From: CAVTSA01 sp963737225
GTDB lineage: Bacteria > Chloroflexota > Dormibacteria > Dormibacterales > Dormibacteraceae
DNA length: 64,000 bases
Assembly (NCBI GenBank): GCA_963737225.1
Contig: CAVTSA010000012.1
Location: forward strand, 25,067-89,066
Direction: 5' to 3'
Shown one piece after another: positions 8,462 through 17,390 of the stretch (position 1 is the first letter of the stretch; each line of letters opens with the position of its first letter). The translations under genes and the position numbers were made by a program. The notes beneath the pieces are model-generated. The model was not told where the DNA came from and ran no database searches. It worked only from the letters and a program-made list of their open reading frames with translations.

Positions 8462-11311
8462 TTGAATCAAGCCGTGCAGACAGGCCCAGGATCATCACCC
8501 AGTCCCGCTGGTACGTCCGGCCCGAGTAGCGCGCCCGGTATGCCAGGCTCGATGTCGACAGACGGAAAGGTGCTCCCGGACGGGCCTGTCTGGCACACGC
8601 TCAGCCGCAGCGCCGCGCTGCAGGCAGAGGGTGTCGACGCCGCCACCGGGCTCTCCGAAGACGAGGTACGGGTACGACGGGACAAGTTCGGGCCCAACAA
8701 GCTTGCCGCCGCGAAAGCAGAGCCGAGGTGGCGGGCTTTCCTGCGCCAGTATCGCGATCCCATGCAGATTGTCTTGCTGGGCGCCGGAGTACTCAGCCTG
8801 TTCCTGCCGGAGCAGTTCGCCACCGGACTCCTCCTGATCTTCCTCACTCTGTTCAACGCCGTCCTCGGCCTGAATCAGGAGGGCAAGGCGGAGGCGAGCG
8901 TCGCGGCGCTCGAAAAGATGCTGATCGTCAAGGCGCGAGTCGTTCGCGGCAGCGCGCTCGCCCAGGTGGAGTCGACCGATCTGGTGCCGGGGGACATCGT
9001 CCTCCTGGAGGCAGGGGACCTGGTCCCTGCGGATGGCCGCATCGTCGAGGCTGCCACACTCGAGATCGCGGAGGCCGCCCTGACCGGCGAGAGCACGCCC
9101 GTCTCCAAGGGCGTCGAGGCGGTCCCAGAGGTTGACACGCCCCTCGGTGATCGTACGGACATGGCCTACATGAACACCTCGGTCACGAGAGGCGCCGGCC
9201 GGGTGCTGGTGACGACGACCGGGATGGGCACCGAAGTGGGTCGGATCTCGGGCATGCTCCAGTCGAAGTCGGAGGCGGAGACTCCACTGACGAAGCAGCT
9301 CAATCGCCTCACGTCCCAGATCCTGGTCATCGCCGCATGTGCCCTCATCATCTCGATCGGTCTCGGCCTCATTCGTGGCATCCCGTTCTCGACGCTCTTT
9401 CTCACCGCGGTCGCGTTCGCGGTTTCAGCCGTGCCGACGGGGTTGCCGGCGGTCGTGACCGCCATCCTCGCCGGTGGCACGACGACGCTGGCAGCGGCCG
9501 GCGCGATCATGAAGCGGCTGCGCTCGGTGGAGACGCTGGGTTCGACGACCGCGATCAACTCGGACAAGACAGGCACCCTGACGCTGAACCAGATGACGGC
9601 CGTCCAGATGTTCATCATCGGACGCCGCTACTCGATCTCCGGCGAGGGCTACTCCGTTCTCGGCCAGATCGAACACGTGGGCGGGAAGGGGCCGACGGCA
9701 CTCGATCAGTTCCTGCTACCGATGGCGCTCGCCGCCGACGCCGAGGTCAAGGACGGCAAGCTGGTCGGTGATCCGACGGAAGGCGCGCTGGTCGTGCTGG
9801 CGGCGAAGGGCGGCGTCGATCCGGACGAGACCCGCCGGACCTATCCCCGTATCGCGCAGGTCCCGTTCGACGCCGCCTACAAGCTGATGGCCACGTTTCA
9901 CCGGATGCAGGACGACAGCGGGAGAGACGTGGTGCGGTGCTACGTCAAGGGGGCGCCCGACCAGCTGCTGGAGCGGGCGGCGCGGGCGCACGATCCCGAC
10001 GGCATCGAGGTCCCCGTCGAAGAGGTGCGCAGCCGGTACCTGGAGGCCAACGAGGCGCTCGGCCGGGAGGGTCTGCGGGTCATGGCCACCGCCCGCAAGG
10101 ACTTCGACCCGGCGCAGTTCGACCCCGCCGGCGACCTGCTGGCGCAGCTCACTGACTTGACGCTGCTGGCCCTGGTCGGAATCGTCGATCCGCCCCGGCC
10201 CGAGGCCGCCGACGCTATCGCCAAAGCCAAGGCGGCCGGGATCAAGATCCGGATGATCACCGGCGACCATGCGGTGACGGCTCAGGCGATCGGTAGACGG
10301 CTGGGGATCGAAGGGCGGGCGATCACGGGTGCCGAGTTCACGGCCATGGACGACGACGAGGCGCTGCGCCAGATCGGCGAGATCGGTGTCATCGCCCGGG
10401 TCGCGCCGGAGGACAAGGTCCATCTCGTCGACCTCCTCAAGAAGCGCGGCGACATCGTGGCCATGACAGGAGACGGCGTGAACGACGCGCCGGCCCTGAA
10501 GCGAGCCGACATCGGCGTGGCCATGGGCATCACAGGAACCGAGGTCTCGAAAGAGGCGGCGGTGATGATCCTCACGGACGACAACTTCTCCACCATCGTG
10601 AAGGCGGTGGAGCTTGGCCGCGGCATCTACGACAACCTGATGCGGTACATCCGCTACCAGATGGGGAGCCTCTTCGGGTTCATCCTGGTGTTCCTCGGCG
10701 CCGGCATCTTCAACATCCTGGGCGGCGCGCCCTTCATCCCCCTACAGACGCTCTGGATCAACTTCACCACGAACATCTTCGGAGCGATCGGTCTCGGCTT
10801 TGGTGAGACCCAGCAGGGCCTGATGGATCGCCCACCGAGGGACCCGGCGGAGCGCATCTTGCCACGCGCCCGGATGATCTACGTCATCGTCATCGGACTG
10901 GTTATCGCCGTCGGGACCCTGGGGGTCATCGTCATCGCGGAGAAAGAGGGTGGCGCCGTCCTCGCCCATACCATGGGCTTCGCGACCTTCAACCTGTTCG
11001 CCATCCTGTTCGCGCTCGAGGCCGCGGACGAGCGGCGGACCATCTTCGGGAGCCTGATCCTGGAGAACGGGAAGCTCATCAAGATGACCTTCCTTTCGGT
11101 CATAACCACGATCCTTGGAACCGAGCTGGGTCTGTTTCAGCGGCTGCTGGAGACGACCCACCTGAAGCTCGCGCAGTGGGGCATCTGTCTCGGCGTCTCC
11201 CTCTCGATCGTGATCGTGGCCGAGATCTGGAAGCTCGTGCTGCGACGCCTGCCGCCGAAGGAGGCACCCGCCAACCAGAGCGCCGAGCTGCGCCCGGCCA
11301 CCCAGGGCTGA
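8462..11311 (+). CDS. P-type cation-transporting ATPase (P2-like)
   Basis: 949 aa from TTG 8462; ATG codons at 8540 or 8552 are alternative starts because residues 1-30 are Ser/Gly/Pro-rich. An N-terminal cation-ATPase domain (WHTLSRSAALQAEGVDA) is followed by the actuator TGES (208-211). The M4 motif is PTGLP (325-329), the phosphorylation site is Asp368 in SDKTGTLT, the nucleotide domain contains KGAPDQLLERA, and the hinge is TGDGVNDAPALKRAD. Ca2+ pumps have PEGLP in M4. The missing Glu, with INSDKTGT instead of ICSDKTGT, points to a different P2-like subfamily, so the ion is uncertain. The ornithine carbamoyltransferase gene follows by 12 bases. Confidence 0.92.
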   Translation: MNQAVQTGPGSSPSPAGTSGPSSAPGMPGSMSTDGKVLPDGPVWHTLSRSAALQAEGVDAATGLSEDEVRVRRDKFGPNKLAAAKAEPRWRAFLRQYRDPMQIVLLGAGVLSLFLPEQFATGLLLIFLTLFNAVLGLNQEGKAEASVAALEKMLIVKARVVRGSALAQVESTDLVPGDIVLLEAGDLVPADGRIVEAATLEIAEAALTGESTPVSKGVEAVPEVDTPLGDRTDMAYMNTSVTRGAGRVLVTTTGMGTEVGRISGMLQSKSEAETPLTKQLNRLTSQILVIAACALIISIGLGLIRGIPFSTLFLTAVAFAVSAVPTGLPAVVTAILAGGTTTLAAAGAIMKRLRSVETLGSTTAINSDKTGTLTLNQMTAVQMFIIGRRYSISGEGYSVLGQIEHVGGKGPTALDQFLLPMALAADAEVKDGKLVGDPTEGALVVLAAKGGVDPDETRRTYPRIAQVPFDAAYKLMATFHRMQDDSGRDVVRCYVKGAPDQLLERAARAHDPDGIEVPVEEVRSRYLEANEALGREGLRVMATARKDFDPAQFDPAGDLLAQLTDLTLLALVGIVDPPRPEAADAIAKAKAAGIKIRMITGDHAVTAQAIGRRLGIEGRAITGAEFTAMDDDEALRQIGEIGVIARVAPEDKVHLVDLLKKRGDIVAMTGDGVNDAPALKRADIGVAMGITGTEVSKEAAVMILTDDNFSTIVKAVELGRGIYDNLMRYIRYQMGSLFGFILVFLGAGIFNILGGAPFIPLQTLWINFTTNIFGAIGLGFGETQQGLMDRPPRDPAERILPRARMIYVIVIGLVIAVGTLGVIVIAEKEGGAVLAHTMGFATFNLFAILFALEAADERRTIFGSLILENGKLIKMTFLSVITTILGTELGLFQRLLETTHLKLAQWGICLGVSLSIVIVAEIWKLVLRRLPPKEAPANQSAELRPATQG

Positions 11312-11323
11312 CGCCGTCGTGCA

Positions 11324-12345
11324 GTGAGCCGCGACGTCTCAGTGCCGAGCTTGCGCGGCCGCAGCTTCCTGAAGGAGCTGGACTTCACCCCGGCAGAGCT
11401 CGGCTCCCTGCTCCGGCTCGCGACCAATCTGAAGGCGGAGAGCAAGCGCAGACAGGAGCGGCGACGGCTTAACGGAAAGAAGATCGCGCTCGTCTTCGAG
11501 AAGCCATCGACCCGCACCCGTGCGCCTTCGAGGTGGCCGCCTACGACCAGGGCGCGCACGTGACTTATCTCGGGCCGGGAGAGTCACAGATCGGCCACCA
11601 GGAATCGATCAAGGACACGGCGCGGGTGTTGGGCAGGATATACGACGCGATCGAGTTCCGGGGCTTCGGCCAGGAGGTGGTCGAGGAGCTCGCCCCCAAC
11701 ACCGGGGTCCCCGTGTACAACGGACTCAGCGACGAGTTCCACCCCACGCAGATGCTTGCCGACACGCCCACGATGAGCGAGCACTCGCCAAAGCCCCTGA
11801 ACGAAATCGCCTACTGCTACCTCGGCGACGCCCGGTTCAGCACCGGCAACTCGTTGATGGTGACGGGCTGCAAGCTGGGGATGGATGTACGCATCTGCGC
11901 CCCCGAGAGTCTGTGGCCGTTTGCAGATTTGATCGCCACATCCAGGTCCATCGCCGCCGAGACCGGCGCCAGATTCGAGGTGACCGCCGACGTGGAGACG
12001 GCTGTCAGAGGAGTGGACTTCCTCTACACCGACGTATGGGTCTCGGTAGGTGAGGACGCCAGTCTCTGGAAGGAACGCATCGAGCTCCTGCTGCCGTACG
12101 AGGTGAACGCGGACCTGATCCGGAGGTGCGGCAACCCGGATGTCAGGTTCATGCACTGTCTCCCCGGCCTGCACAACCGTCAGACCGCGACCGGCGAGCA
12201 TCTTCTTTATCAGAAGTTCGGGCTGGATGGCCTCGAGGTGACCGACGAGGTTTTCGAGCCGAGTCGTTCTATCGTCTTCGACGAGGCCGACAACGGTCTT
12301 CATACGATCAAGGCGGACATGGTGGCGACACTCGCGGAGACATGA
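11324..12345 (+). pseudogene. Ornithine carbamoyltransferase, catabolic type, single frameshift
   Basis: The coding sequence reads MSRDVSVPSLRGRSFLKELDF up to the carbamoyl-phosphate motif EKPSTRTR. It then shifts: the expected R-C-A-F-E-V-A-A-Y needs one more T at 11520/11521 (cccgTTgcg expected, cccgtgcg found). The other frame continues cleanly to TGA 12345 through HPTQMLADTPTMSEH, the ornithine loop and MHCLPGLHN. The HCLPxxHN form resembles catabolic ArcB rather than anabolic ArgF (HCLPAHRG). Family length is otherwise full (about 340 aa). Either a recent inactivation or a sequencing deletion. It lies between the P-type ATPase and the holin/phosphodiesterase gene, which it overlaps by ATGA. 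Confidence 0.85.
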
Positions 12346-14444
12346 AGCGCAGCGCCGGGAGCACCGTCCTCCACGTTCTGCTGCTGTGGTTGATCAACGG
12401 GGTCGCGGTGGCCGCGTGGACCGCGATCCTTCCCGGCGTCCACAGTCACGGCTTCGGATCCGCGCTCGCGGCGGCGGCGGTCATCGGCGCGCTGAACGCG
12501 CTGCTCTGGCCGCTCCTCACCATCGTCGCCCTGCCGATCGGGGTGCTGACGCTTGGCCTCGGTGTCCTGGTCGTGAATGGCGCGCTGGTGGCACTGGCCA
12601 GCCATCTGCTGCCGGGGTTCCAGGTGGACGGCGTCTGGCCGGGGATCACTCTGGTGCTCGGCATCACGCTGATCAACGCACTGGCCACCACCGTGCTCGG
12701 GATCGAGGACAACAGCATCTACTACCAGAACGTCGTGCGGCGGATCGCGCGGCGTCGTGGTGGCGTCGTCTCGTCGCTGCCGGGAGTGGTGTTCCTGGAG
12801 ATCGACGGCCTCGCACACGAGGTGCTGGTGCACGCGATACGCATGGGCGCCGTACCGCACATCGCCCGTCTGGTCAGCGAGGGGTCGCACCGGTTGCTGC
12901 GATGGGAGACGGACTGGTCCTCCCAAACCGGCGCCTGCCAGGCTGGTCTCCTGCACGGGTCCAACGCCGACATGCCGGCCTTCCGCTGGTGGGAGAAGGA
13001 GCGCGGTCGCGCGATGGTGACGAACCATCCCCGGGACGCGATGGAGATCGAGCGCCGGCATTCGGACGGGAGGGGGCTGCTGGCGTTCGACGGTGCGAGC
13101 CGGGCCAACATCCTCTCTGGCGACGCTCCTCACTCGCTGCTCACGATGAGCACGATCCTGCGCCGAGACCGGACGGGCGGCCTGGGCCAGGACTACTTCA
13201 CGTACTTCGCAAACCCCTACAACGTGTCTCGCACGATCGTGCTGTCGGTGGCCGACGTCTGTATCGAGCTCTGGTACGCCGCTCAGCAGCGCCGTCGCGA
13301 CATCGAGCCACGGATCCGGCGCACGCTGTCCTATGCGCTGGTGCGGGCGTGGGCGACGGTCGTGCAGCGTGACCTGCAGGTGGCGGCCGTCATCGGCGAC
13401 ATGTTCGCCGGGCGTCCGGTCGTCTACACGACGTTTCTCGGCTACGACGAGGTCGCCCATCACTCGGGGATCGAGCGCCTCGATACGCTGAACGTCCTCC
13501 GGCGGATCGACCGTCAGATCGAGAGAATCGCCGCGGCCGGCGAGTCGGCGCCGCGACCGTATCAGTTCGTCGTGCTCTCCGACCACGGCCAGAGTCAGGG
13601 CGCCACGTTCAGGCAGCGTGCCGGGCAGACGCTCGAGGACCTGGTGAAACACGCGACCAAAGCGTCCTCGCTCGACGCGGAGAAGCAGGGGAGCGAAGGC
13701 CTGTCCTACCTCTCCGGCACGCTCACCGAGGCGCGATCTGGCGGGGGCGCCGCGGCCGGGGCCCTGCGGACCGCGACCAATCGACTGGTGGTCGACGATC
13801 AGGTCCAGCTGGGCGCTCCGCGCCAGGCGCGAAGGCGGCGCATGCGGACGGCCGCGGAGCCGGAGGAGGTTCCGGAGCTGGTCGTGATGGCGTCCGGTTG
13901 CCTTGGGCTCGTCTACTTCCCGCGTGAGCCCCACCGCCTCACCAAAGAGCGGATCGACGAACTCTACCCGGACCTCATCGCCGCTCTCGTGAACCACCCG
14001 GCGATCGGCTTTCTGATGCTGAGGTCGGCCGGCGCCGGGCCTCTCGCGGTCGGCCGGTGTGGCGTCAACTACCTGGGTGAGGGCCGCGTCGAGGGCGACG
14101 ACCCGCTGGCGCCGTTCGGCCCCAACGCCGCGCGGCACCTGAAGCGAGCGGACGCCTTCGAGCACGTCGCCGACATCATGATCAACGGGGCGTACGACGA
14201 GGCGACGACCGAGATCCCGGCGTTCGAGGAGCTCGTCGGCTCGCACGGTGGCATGGGCGGGTCCCAAAGCTTTCCCTTCGTCCTCTTTCCGGCCCGGTGG
14301 ACACCGCCCGGGCACCCGGTGGTCGGCGCGGAGCAGATGCATCGCTGCTTCCGGGGGTGGCTCGCCGACCTCGGGCACGGCGATTTCAAGGCCCCGGAGG
14401 CCACGCCGGCGCCCCGAGCCGGCGATCGGGATCCGTCCGCGTAG
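12342..14444 (+). CDS. Phage-holin-like membrane domain fused to alkaline-phosphatase-superfamily phosphodiesterase
   Basis: 700 aa from ATG 12342, overlapping the previous stop (ATGA). Residues 1-115 contain four hydrophobic helices of the Phage_holin_4_2 type (LLLWLINGVAVAAWTAILPG, LGITLINALATTVLGI). From about 145 an alkaline-phosphatase-fold domain begins: FLEIDGLAHEVL (first metal Asp), SSQTGACQAGLLHGSN (nucleophile Thr/Ser region), TTFLGYDEVAHHSG (Asp/His metal ligands) and VVLSDHGQSQGATF. The catalytic part probably faces the membrane or outside and cleaves a phosphodiester such as a lipid headgroup or teichoic-like polymer; this is inference. The fusion occurs in other high-GC Gram-positives. 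Confidence 0.85.
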   Translation: MKRSAGSTVLHVLLLWLINGVAVAAWTAILPGVHSHGFGSALAAAAVIGALNALLWPLLTIVALPIGVLTLGLGVLVVNGALVALASHLLPGFQVDGVWPGITLVLGITLINALATTVLGIEDNSIYYQNVVRRIARRRGGVVSSLPGVVFLEIDGLAHEVLVHAIRMGAVPHIARLVSEGSHRLLRWETDWSSQTGACQAGLLHGSNADMPAFRWWEKERGRAMVTNHPRDAMEIERRHSDGRGLLAFDGASRANILSGDAPHSLLTMSTILRRDRTGGLGQDYFTYFANPYNVSRTIVLSVADVCIELWYAAQQRRRDIEPRIRRTLSYALVRAWATVVQRDLQVAAVIGDMFAGRPVVYTTFLGYDEVAHHSGIERLDTLNVLRRIDRQIERIAAAGESAPRPYQFVVLSDHGQSQGATFRQRAGQTLEDLVKHATKASSLDAEKQGSEGLSYLSGTLTEARSGGGAAAGALRTATNRLVVDDQVQLGAPRQARRRRMRTAAEPEEVPELVVMASGCLGLVYFPREPHRLTKERIDELYPDLIAALVNHPAIGFLMLRSAGAGPLAVGRCGVNYLGEGRVEGDDPLAPFGPNAARHLKRADAFEHVADIMINGAYDEATTEIPAFEELVGSHGGMGGSQSFPFVLFPARWTPPGHPVVGAEQMHRCFRGWLADLGHGDFKAPEATPAPRAGDRDPSA

Positions 14445-14462
14445 CGCTCCTGTCCCCAGCTA

Positions 14463-14469
14463 TTTGTCT
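14463..14469 (+). promoter_or_regulatory. Recurrent intergenic heptamer TTTGTCT, copy 4
   Basis: TATTTGTCTC, 116 bases upstream of the sulfatase start, directly after the preceding stop codon region. Confidence 0.3.
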
Positions 14470-14578
14470 CACTCCGTCATGGCGACAGGTCCCGCTCGGG
14501 GCATTGACTGCGCGCCAATGAACGAGCGGGGGCGGGACCGCCGACCGGTTTACACGCGAGCACAAGGGAGGAAGCCTC

Positions 14579-16123
14579 ATGCCCGACTCCGACCGGCCCA
14601 ACATCCTGATCATCTGGGGCGACGACATCGGCATCACGAACCTCAGCTGCTACAGCGACGGGCTGATGGGCTACCGAACGCCGAACATCGACCGTCTCTC
14701 GGACGAGGGCATGCGGTTCACCGATTCCTACGGTGAGCAGTCCTGCACCGCCGGCCGCGCCTCCTTCATCACCGGCCAGAGCGTCTTCAGGACCGGCCTC
14801 AGCAAGGTCGGCTTCCCCGGCTCGGACGTCGGACTGCAGGCCGAGGACGTGACCATCGCTCAGCTCCTGAAGCCTCTCGGCTACGCCACCGGGCAGTTCG
14901 GCAAGAACCACCTCGGCGACCTCAACAAGTTGCTCCCCACCGTCCACGGCTTCGACGAGTTCTTCGGGAACCTCTACCACCTCAACGCCGAGGAGGAACC
15001 GGAGCTGCCGGACTGGCCGTCTCCGGCGGACTTCCCGAAGTTCAACGAGCAGTTCCGGCCGCGCGGCGTCATCCATTCCTGGGCGACGGACACCGACGAC
15101 GACTCCGTCGACCACCGCTTCGGCCGCGTCGGCAGGCAGCGGGTCCAGGACACGGGCCCGCTCACCAAAAAGCGCATGGAGACGATCGACGACGAGACCG
15201 TCGACGCCTGCTGCGACTACATCCGCCGCGTGCATGAGACGGATCAACCGGTCTTCGTGTGGATGAACACCACCCACATGCACCTGCGCACCCATCCCAA
15301 GCCGGAGCACGTGGGCCAGGCCGGGCGCTGGCAGTCCCCTTATCACGACACGATGATCGACCACGACCGGCACGTCGGGCAGCTGCTCGACCTGCTCGAC
15401 TCGCTCGGCATCGCCGAGAACACGATCGTGATCTACAGCACGGACAACGGGCCGCACATGAACACCTGGCCCGACGGTGCGATGACGCCCTTCCGGAGCG
15501 AGAAGGACACCAACTGGGAGGGTGCGTTCCGGGTCCCGCAGCTGATCCGCTGGCCGCGGCACATCCCGGCCCGCGCGGTCTCCAACGAGATCATCCAGCA
15601 CCACGACTGGCTGCCCACGCTGCTCTCCGCGGCCGGAGACCCGGACGTCGCCGAGAAGCTCAAGACGGGCTATGAGCTGGGCGGGACCACGTTCAAGGTG
15701 CACATCGACGGCTACGACTTCATCCCCTACCTGACCGGACAGGTGGAGAAGGGGCCACGGCCAGGGCTGGTCTACTTCTCGGACGACGGCGAGCTGCTCG
15801 CCCTGCGCTTCGACAACTGGAAGGTCGTCTTCATGGAGCAGCGCGCGGTGGGGACACTTCGCATCTGGGCCGAGCCGTTCACGATGCTCCGCGTGCCCAA
15901 GCTCTTCAACCTGCGGACCGACCCGTTCGAGCGCGCCGACACGACGTCGAACACCTACTACGACTGGTTCATCGACAACGACTACATCGCACTCGCCGCG
16001 CGGGCCATCATCACGCAGTTCCTGGAGACCTTCCGGGAGTTCCCGCCGCGGCAGCGGGCGGCGACCTTTACCATCGACCAGGCCATGGAGAAGCTGGAAG
16101 CCGCCCTCACGTCCGGCCGGTGA
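14579..16123 (+). CDS. Arylsulfatase (formylglycine-dependent)
   Basis: 514 aa. ATG 14579 follows GGGAGGAAG. The sulfatase fold is clear: RPNILIIWGDDIG (metal Asp pair, 15-16), then the formylglycine site SCTAGRASF with Cys56. Later come GKNHLGD, HMHLRTHP, and YSTDNGPHMNTWPDG (metal ligands). The modification motif is C-T-A-G-R, the C-x-A-x-R variant of the usual C-x-P-x-R. There is no signal peptide, so the enzyme appears cytoplasmic and would use sulfate esters taken up by the cell. The formylglycine-generating enzyme starts inside its stop codon (TGATG), so modification and substrate enzyme are coupled. Confidence 0.92.
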   Translation: MPDSDRPNILIIWGDDIGITNLSCYSDGLMGYRTPNIDRLSDEGMRFTDSYGEQSCTAGRASFITGQSVFRTGLSKVGFPGSDVGLQAEDVTIAQLLKPLGYATGQFGKNHLGDLNKLLPTVHGFDEFFGNLYHLNAEEEPELPDWPSPADFPKFNEQFRPRGVIHSWATDTDDDSVDHRFGRVGRQRVQDTGPLTKKRMETIDDETVDACCDYIRRVHETDQPVFVWMNTTHMHLRTHPKPEHVGQAGRWQSPYHDTMIDHDRHVGQLLDLLDSLGIAENTIVIYSTDNGPHMNTWPDGAMTPFRSEKDTNWEGAFRVPQLIRWPRHIPARAVSNEIIQHHDWLPTLLSAAGDPDVAEKLKTGYELGGTTFKVHIDGYDFIPYLTGQVEKGPRPGLVYFSDDGELLALRFDNWKVVFMEQRAVGTLRIWAEPFTMLRVPKLFNLRTDPFERADTTSNTYYDWFIDNDYIALAARAIITQFLETFREFPPRQRAATFTIDQAMEKLEAALTSGR

Positions 16124-17109
16124 TGGAGACGCTGCTGCCCGCGCTCCCCGACCTGGCACCGATCCCGGCCGGCGAGTACCGCCTCGGCTGCGATGCCTTC
16201 TACCCGGAAGAGGGGCCGGTGCACGGAGTGGCGATCGACGCCTTTCGCATCGCGTGCGGCGCCGTCACCAACGCGGACTTCGCGCGGTTCGTGGAGGCGA
16301 CCGGCTACGTCACCGTCGCCGAGCGACCGCTTGATCCGGCCCAGTTCCCGGGAGCACCAGCTGAGAATCTGGTCCCCGGCTCACTGGTCTTCTCCGGCAC
16401 CCCGGGCCCGGTCGACCTCCGACACCTGAACCTCTGGTGGCGCTGGACGCCGGGCGCCAGCTGGCGCCACCCGGAGGGCCGGCGCTCGGGCATCGCCGCC
16501 CGTCAGGACCATCCGGTGGTGCACGTCGCCTGCGAGGACGCGGAGGCCTACTGCAGGTGGGCGGGCGCCCGCCTGCCGACCGAGGCCGAGTGGGAGGTCG
16601 CCGCCCGGGGAGGGCTCGACGGCAGGACCTACGTGTGGGGCGATGACCCGGAGTCTCCCGGTCAGCGTCTCGCCAACTACTGGCATGGCGAGTTCCCGTG
16701 GCGCGCCCAGCCCGGGTACGGGCACACCGCGGCGGTGGGATCGCTCCCTGCCAACGGCTACGGGCTCTACGAGATGGCCGGCAACGTGTGGGAGTGGACC
16801 TCCGACTGGTGGAGCGAGCGGCGCGCCTCTGGCGAGGAGGCGTGCTGCCTGCCGCGCAACCCTCGCGGAGGTGACAGGGACACGAGCTTCGACGAGCGCC
16901 AGCCTCAGTTCCGCATCCCGCGCCGGGTTGTCAAGGGCGGGTCGTTCCTGTGCGCCGACACCTACTGCCTGCGCTATCGACCGGCCGCGCGCCGTCCGCA
17001 GATGATCGATAGCGGGATGAGTCACATCGGCTTCCGCTGCGCGTTCGCGAGTGGAGATCGAGACCGGCAGGGACATTCGACCCCGGAGGATCCGCCATGT
17101 GTTGCTTGA
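16123..17109 (+). CDS. Formylglycine-generating enzyme (SUMF1/EgtB-like fold)
   Basis: 328 aa from ATG 16123, which overlaps the sulfatase stop; a GTG one codon earlier is also possible. It converts the sulfatase Cys56 to formylglycine. The FGE fold motifs are IPAGEYRLGCDAFYPEEGP, TNADFARFVEATGY, HPVVHVACEDAEAYCRWAGARLPTEAEWE and GNVWEWTSDWW. The pair of active-site cysteines is present in SFLCADTYCLRYRPAARR, as in aerobic copper-dependent FGEs. The C-terminus GFRCAF is also typical. Placement directly behind a Cys-type sulfatase supports the role strongly. Confidence 0.92.
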   Translation: METLLPALPDLAPIPAGEYRLGCDAFYPEEGPVHGVAIDAFRIACGAVTNADFARFVEATGYVTVAERPLDPAQFPGAPAENLVPGSLVFSGTPGPVDLRHLNLWWRWTPGASWRHPEGRRSGIAARQDHPVVHVACEDAEAYCRWAGARLPTEAEWEVAARGGLDGRTYVWGDDPESPGQRLANYWHGEFPWRAQPGYGHTAAVGSLPANGYGLYEMAGNVWEWTSDWWSERRASGEEACCLPRNPRGGDRDTSFDERQPQFRIPRRVVKGGSFLCADTYCLRYRPAARRPQMIDSGMSHIGFRCAFASGDRDRQGHSTPEDPPCVA

Positions 17110-17387
17110 TCACGGTGCTCGGGCTGCTCGGCCCGCGCGCCGCCATCTTCGTCTGGTGGCTGGCCGAGCCGGCGCGCTGGAGCCACGCCTTCCACGGGTT
17201 CTTTCTCTGGCCCGTGCTCGGCTTTTTCTTCCTGCCCTGGACGACGCTGGCGTGGGTGCTCGTCGCCCCCTTCGGCACCCTCAGCGGGGGCGGGTGGCTG
17301 GTTGTCGTGATCGGGTTTCTGATCGATCTCGCCTGGTGGGGTGGCGGTGGCTTCGGGAACCGGGGACGCATGAGGCGTGGAGCCTGA
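17097..17387 (+). CDS. Small conserved membrane protein
   Basis: 96 aa, overlapping the end of the FGE gene by 13 bases. Two to three helices are visible: a Cys-Cys start (MCCLITVLGLLGPRAAIFVWWL), then HGFFLWPVLGFFFLPWTTLAWVLVAPFG, then WLVVVIGFLIDLAWWGGG with a glycine-rich tail. I have seen this pattern (GPR near the start, then W-P-V-L-G and P-W-T-T-L) in small unnamed proteins of actinomycetes and Chloroflexota. No function is known. Cotranscription with the sulfatase unit is likely. Confidence 0.65.
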   Translation: MCCLITVLGLLGPRAAIFVWWLAEPARWSHAFHGFFLWPVLGFFFLPWTTLAWVLVAPFGTLSGGGWLVVVIGFLIDLAWWGGGGFGNRGRMRRGA

Positions 17388-17390
17388 AGG

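Noticed and set aside
12300..14378. 692-codon minus-strand open frame
   Set aside because: Antisense to the holin/phosphodiesterase gene, no family motif.
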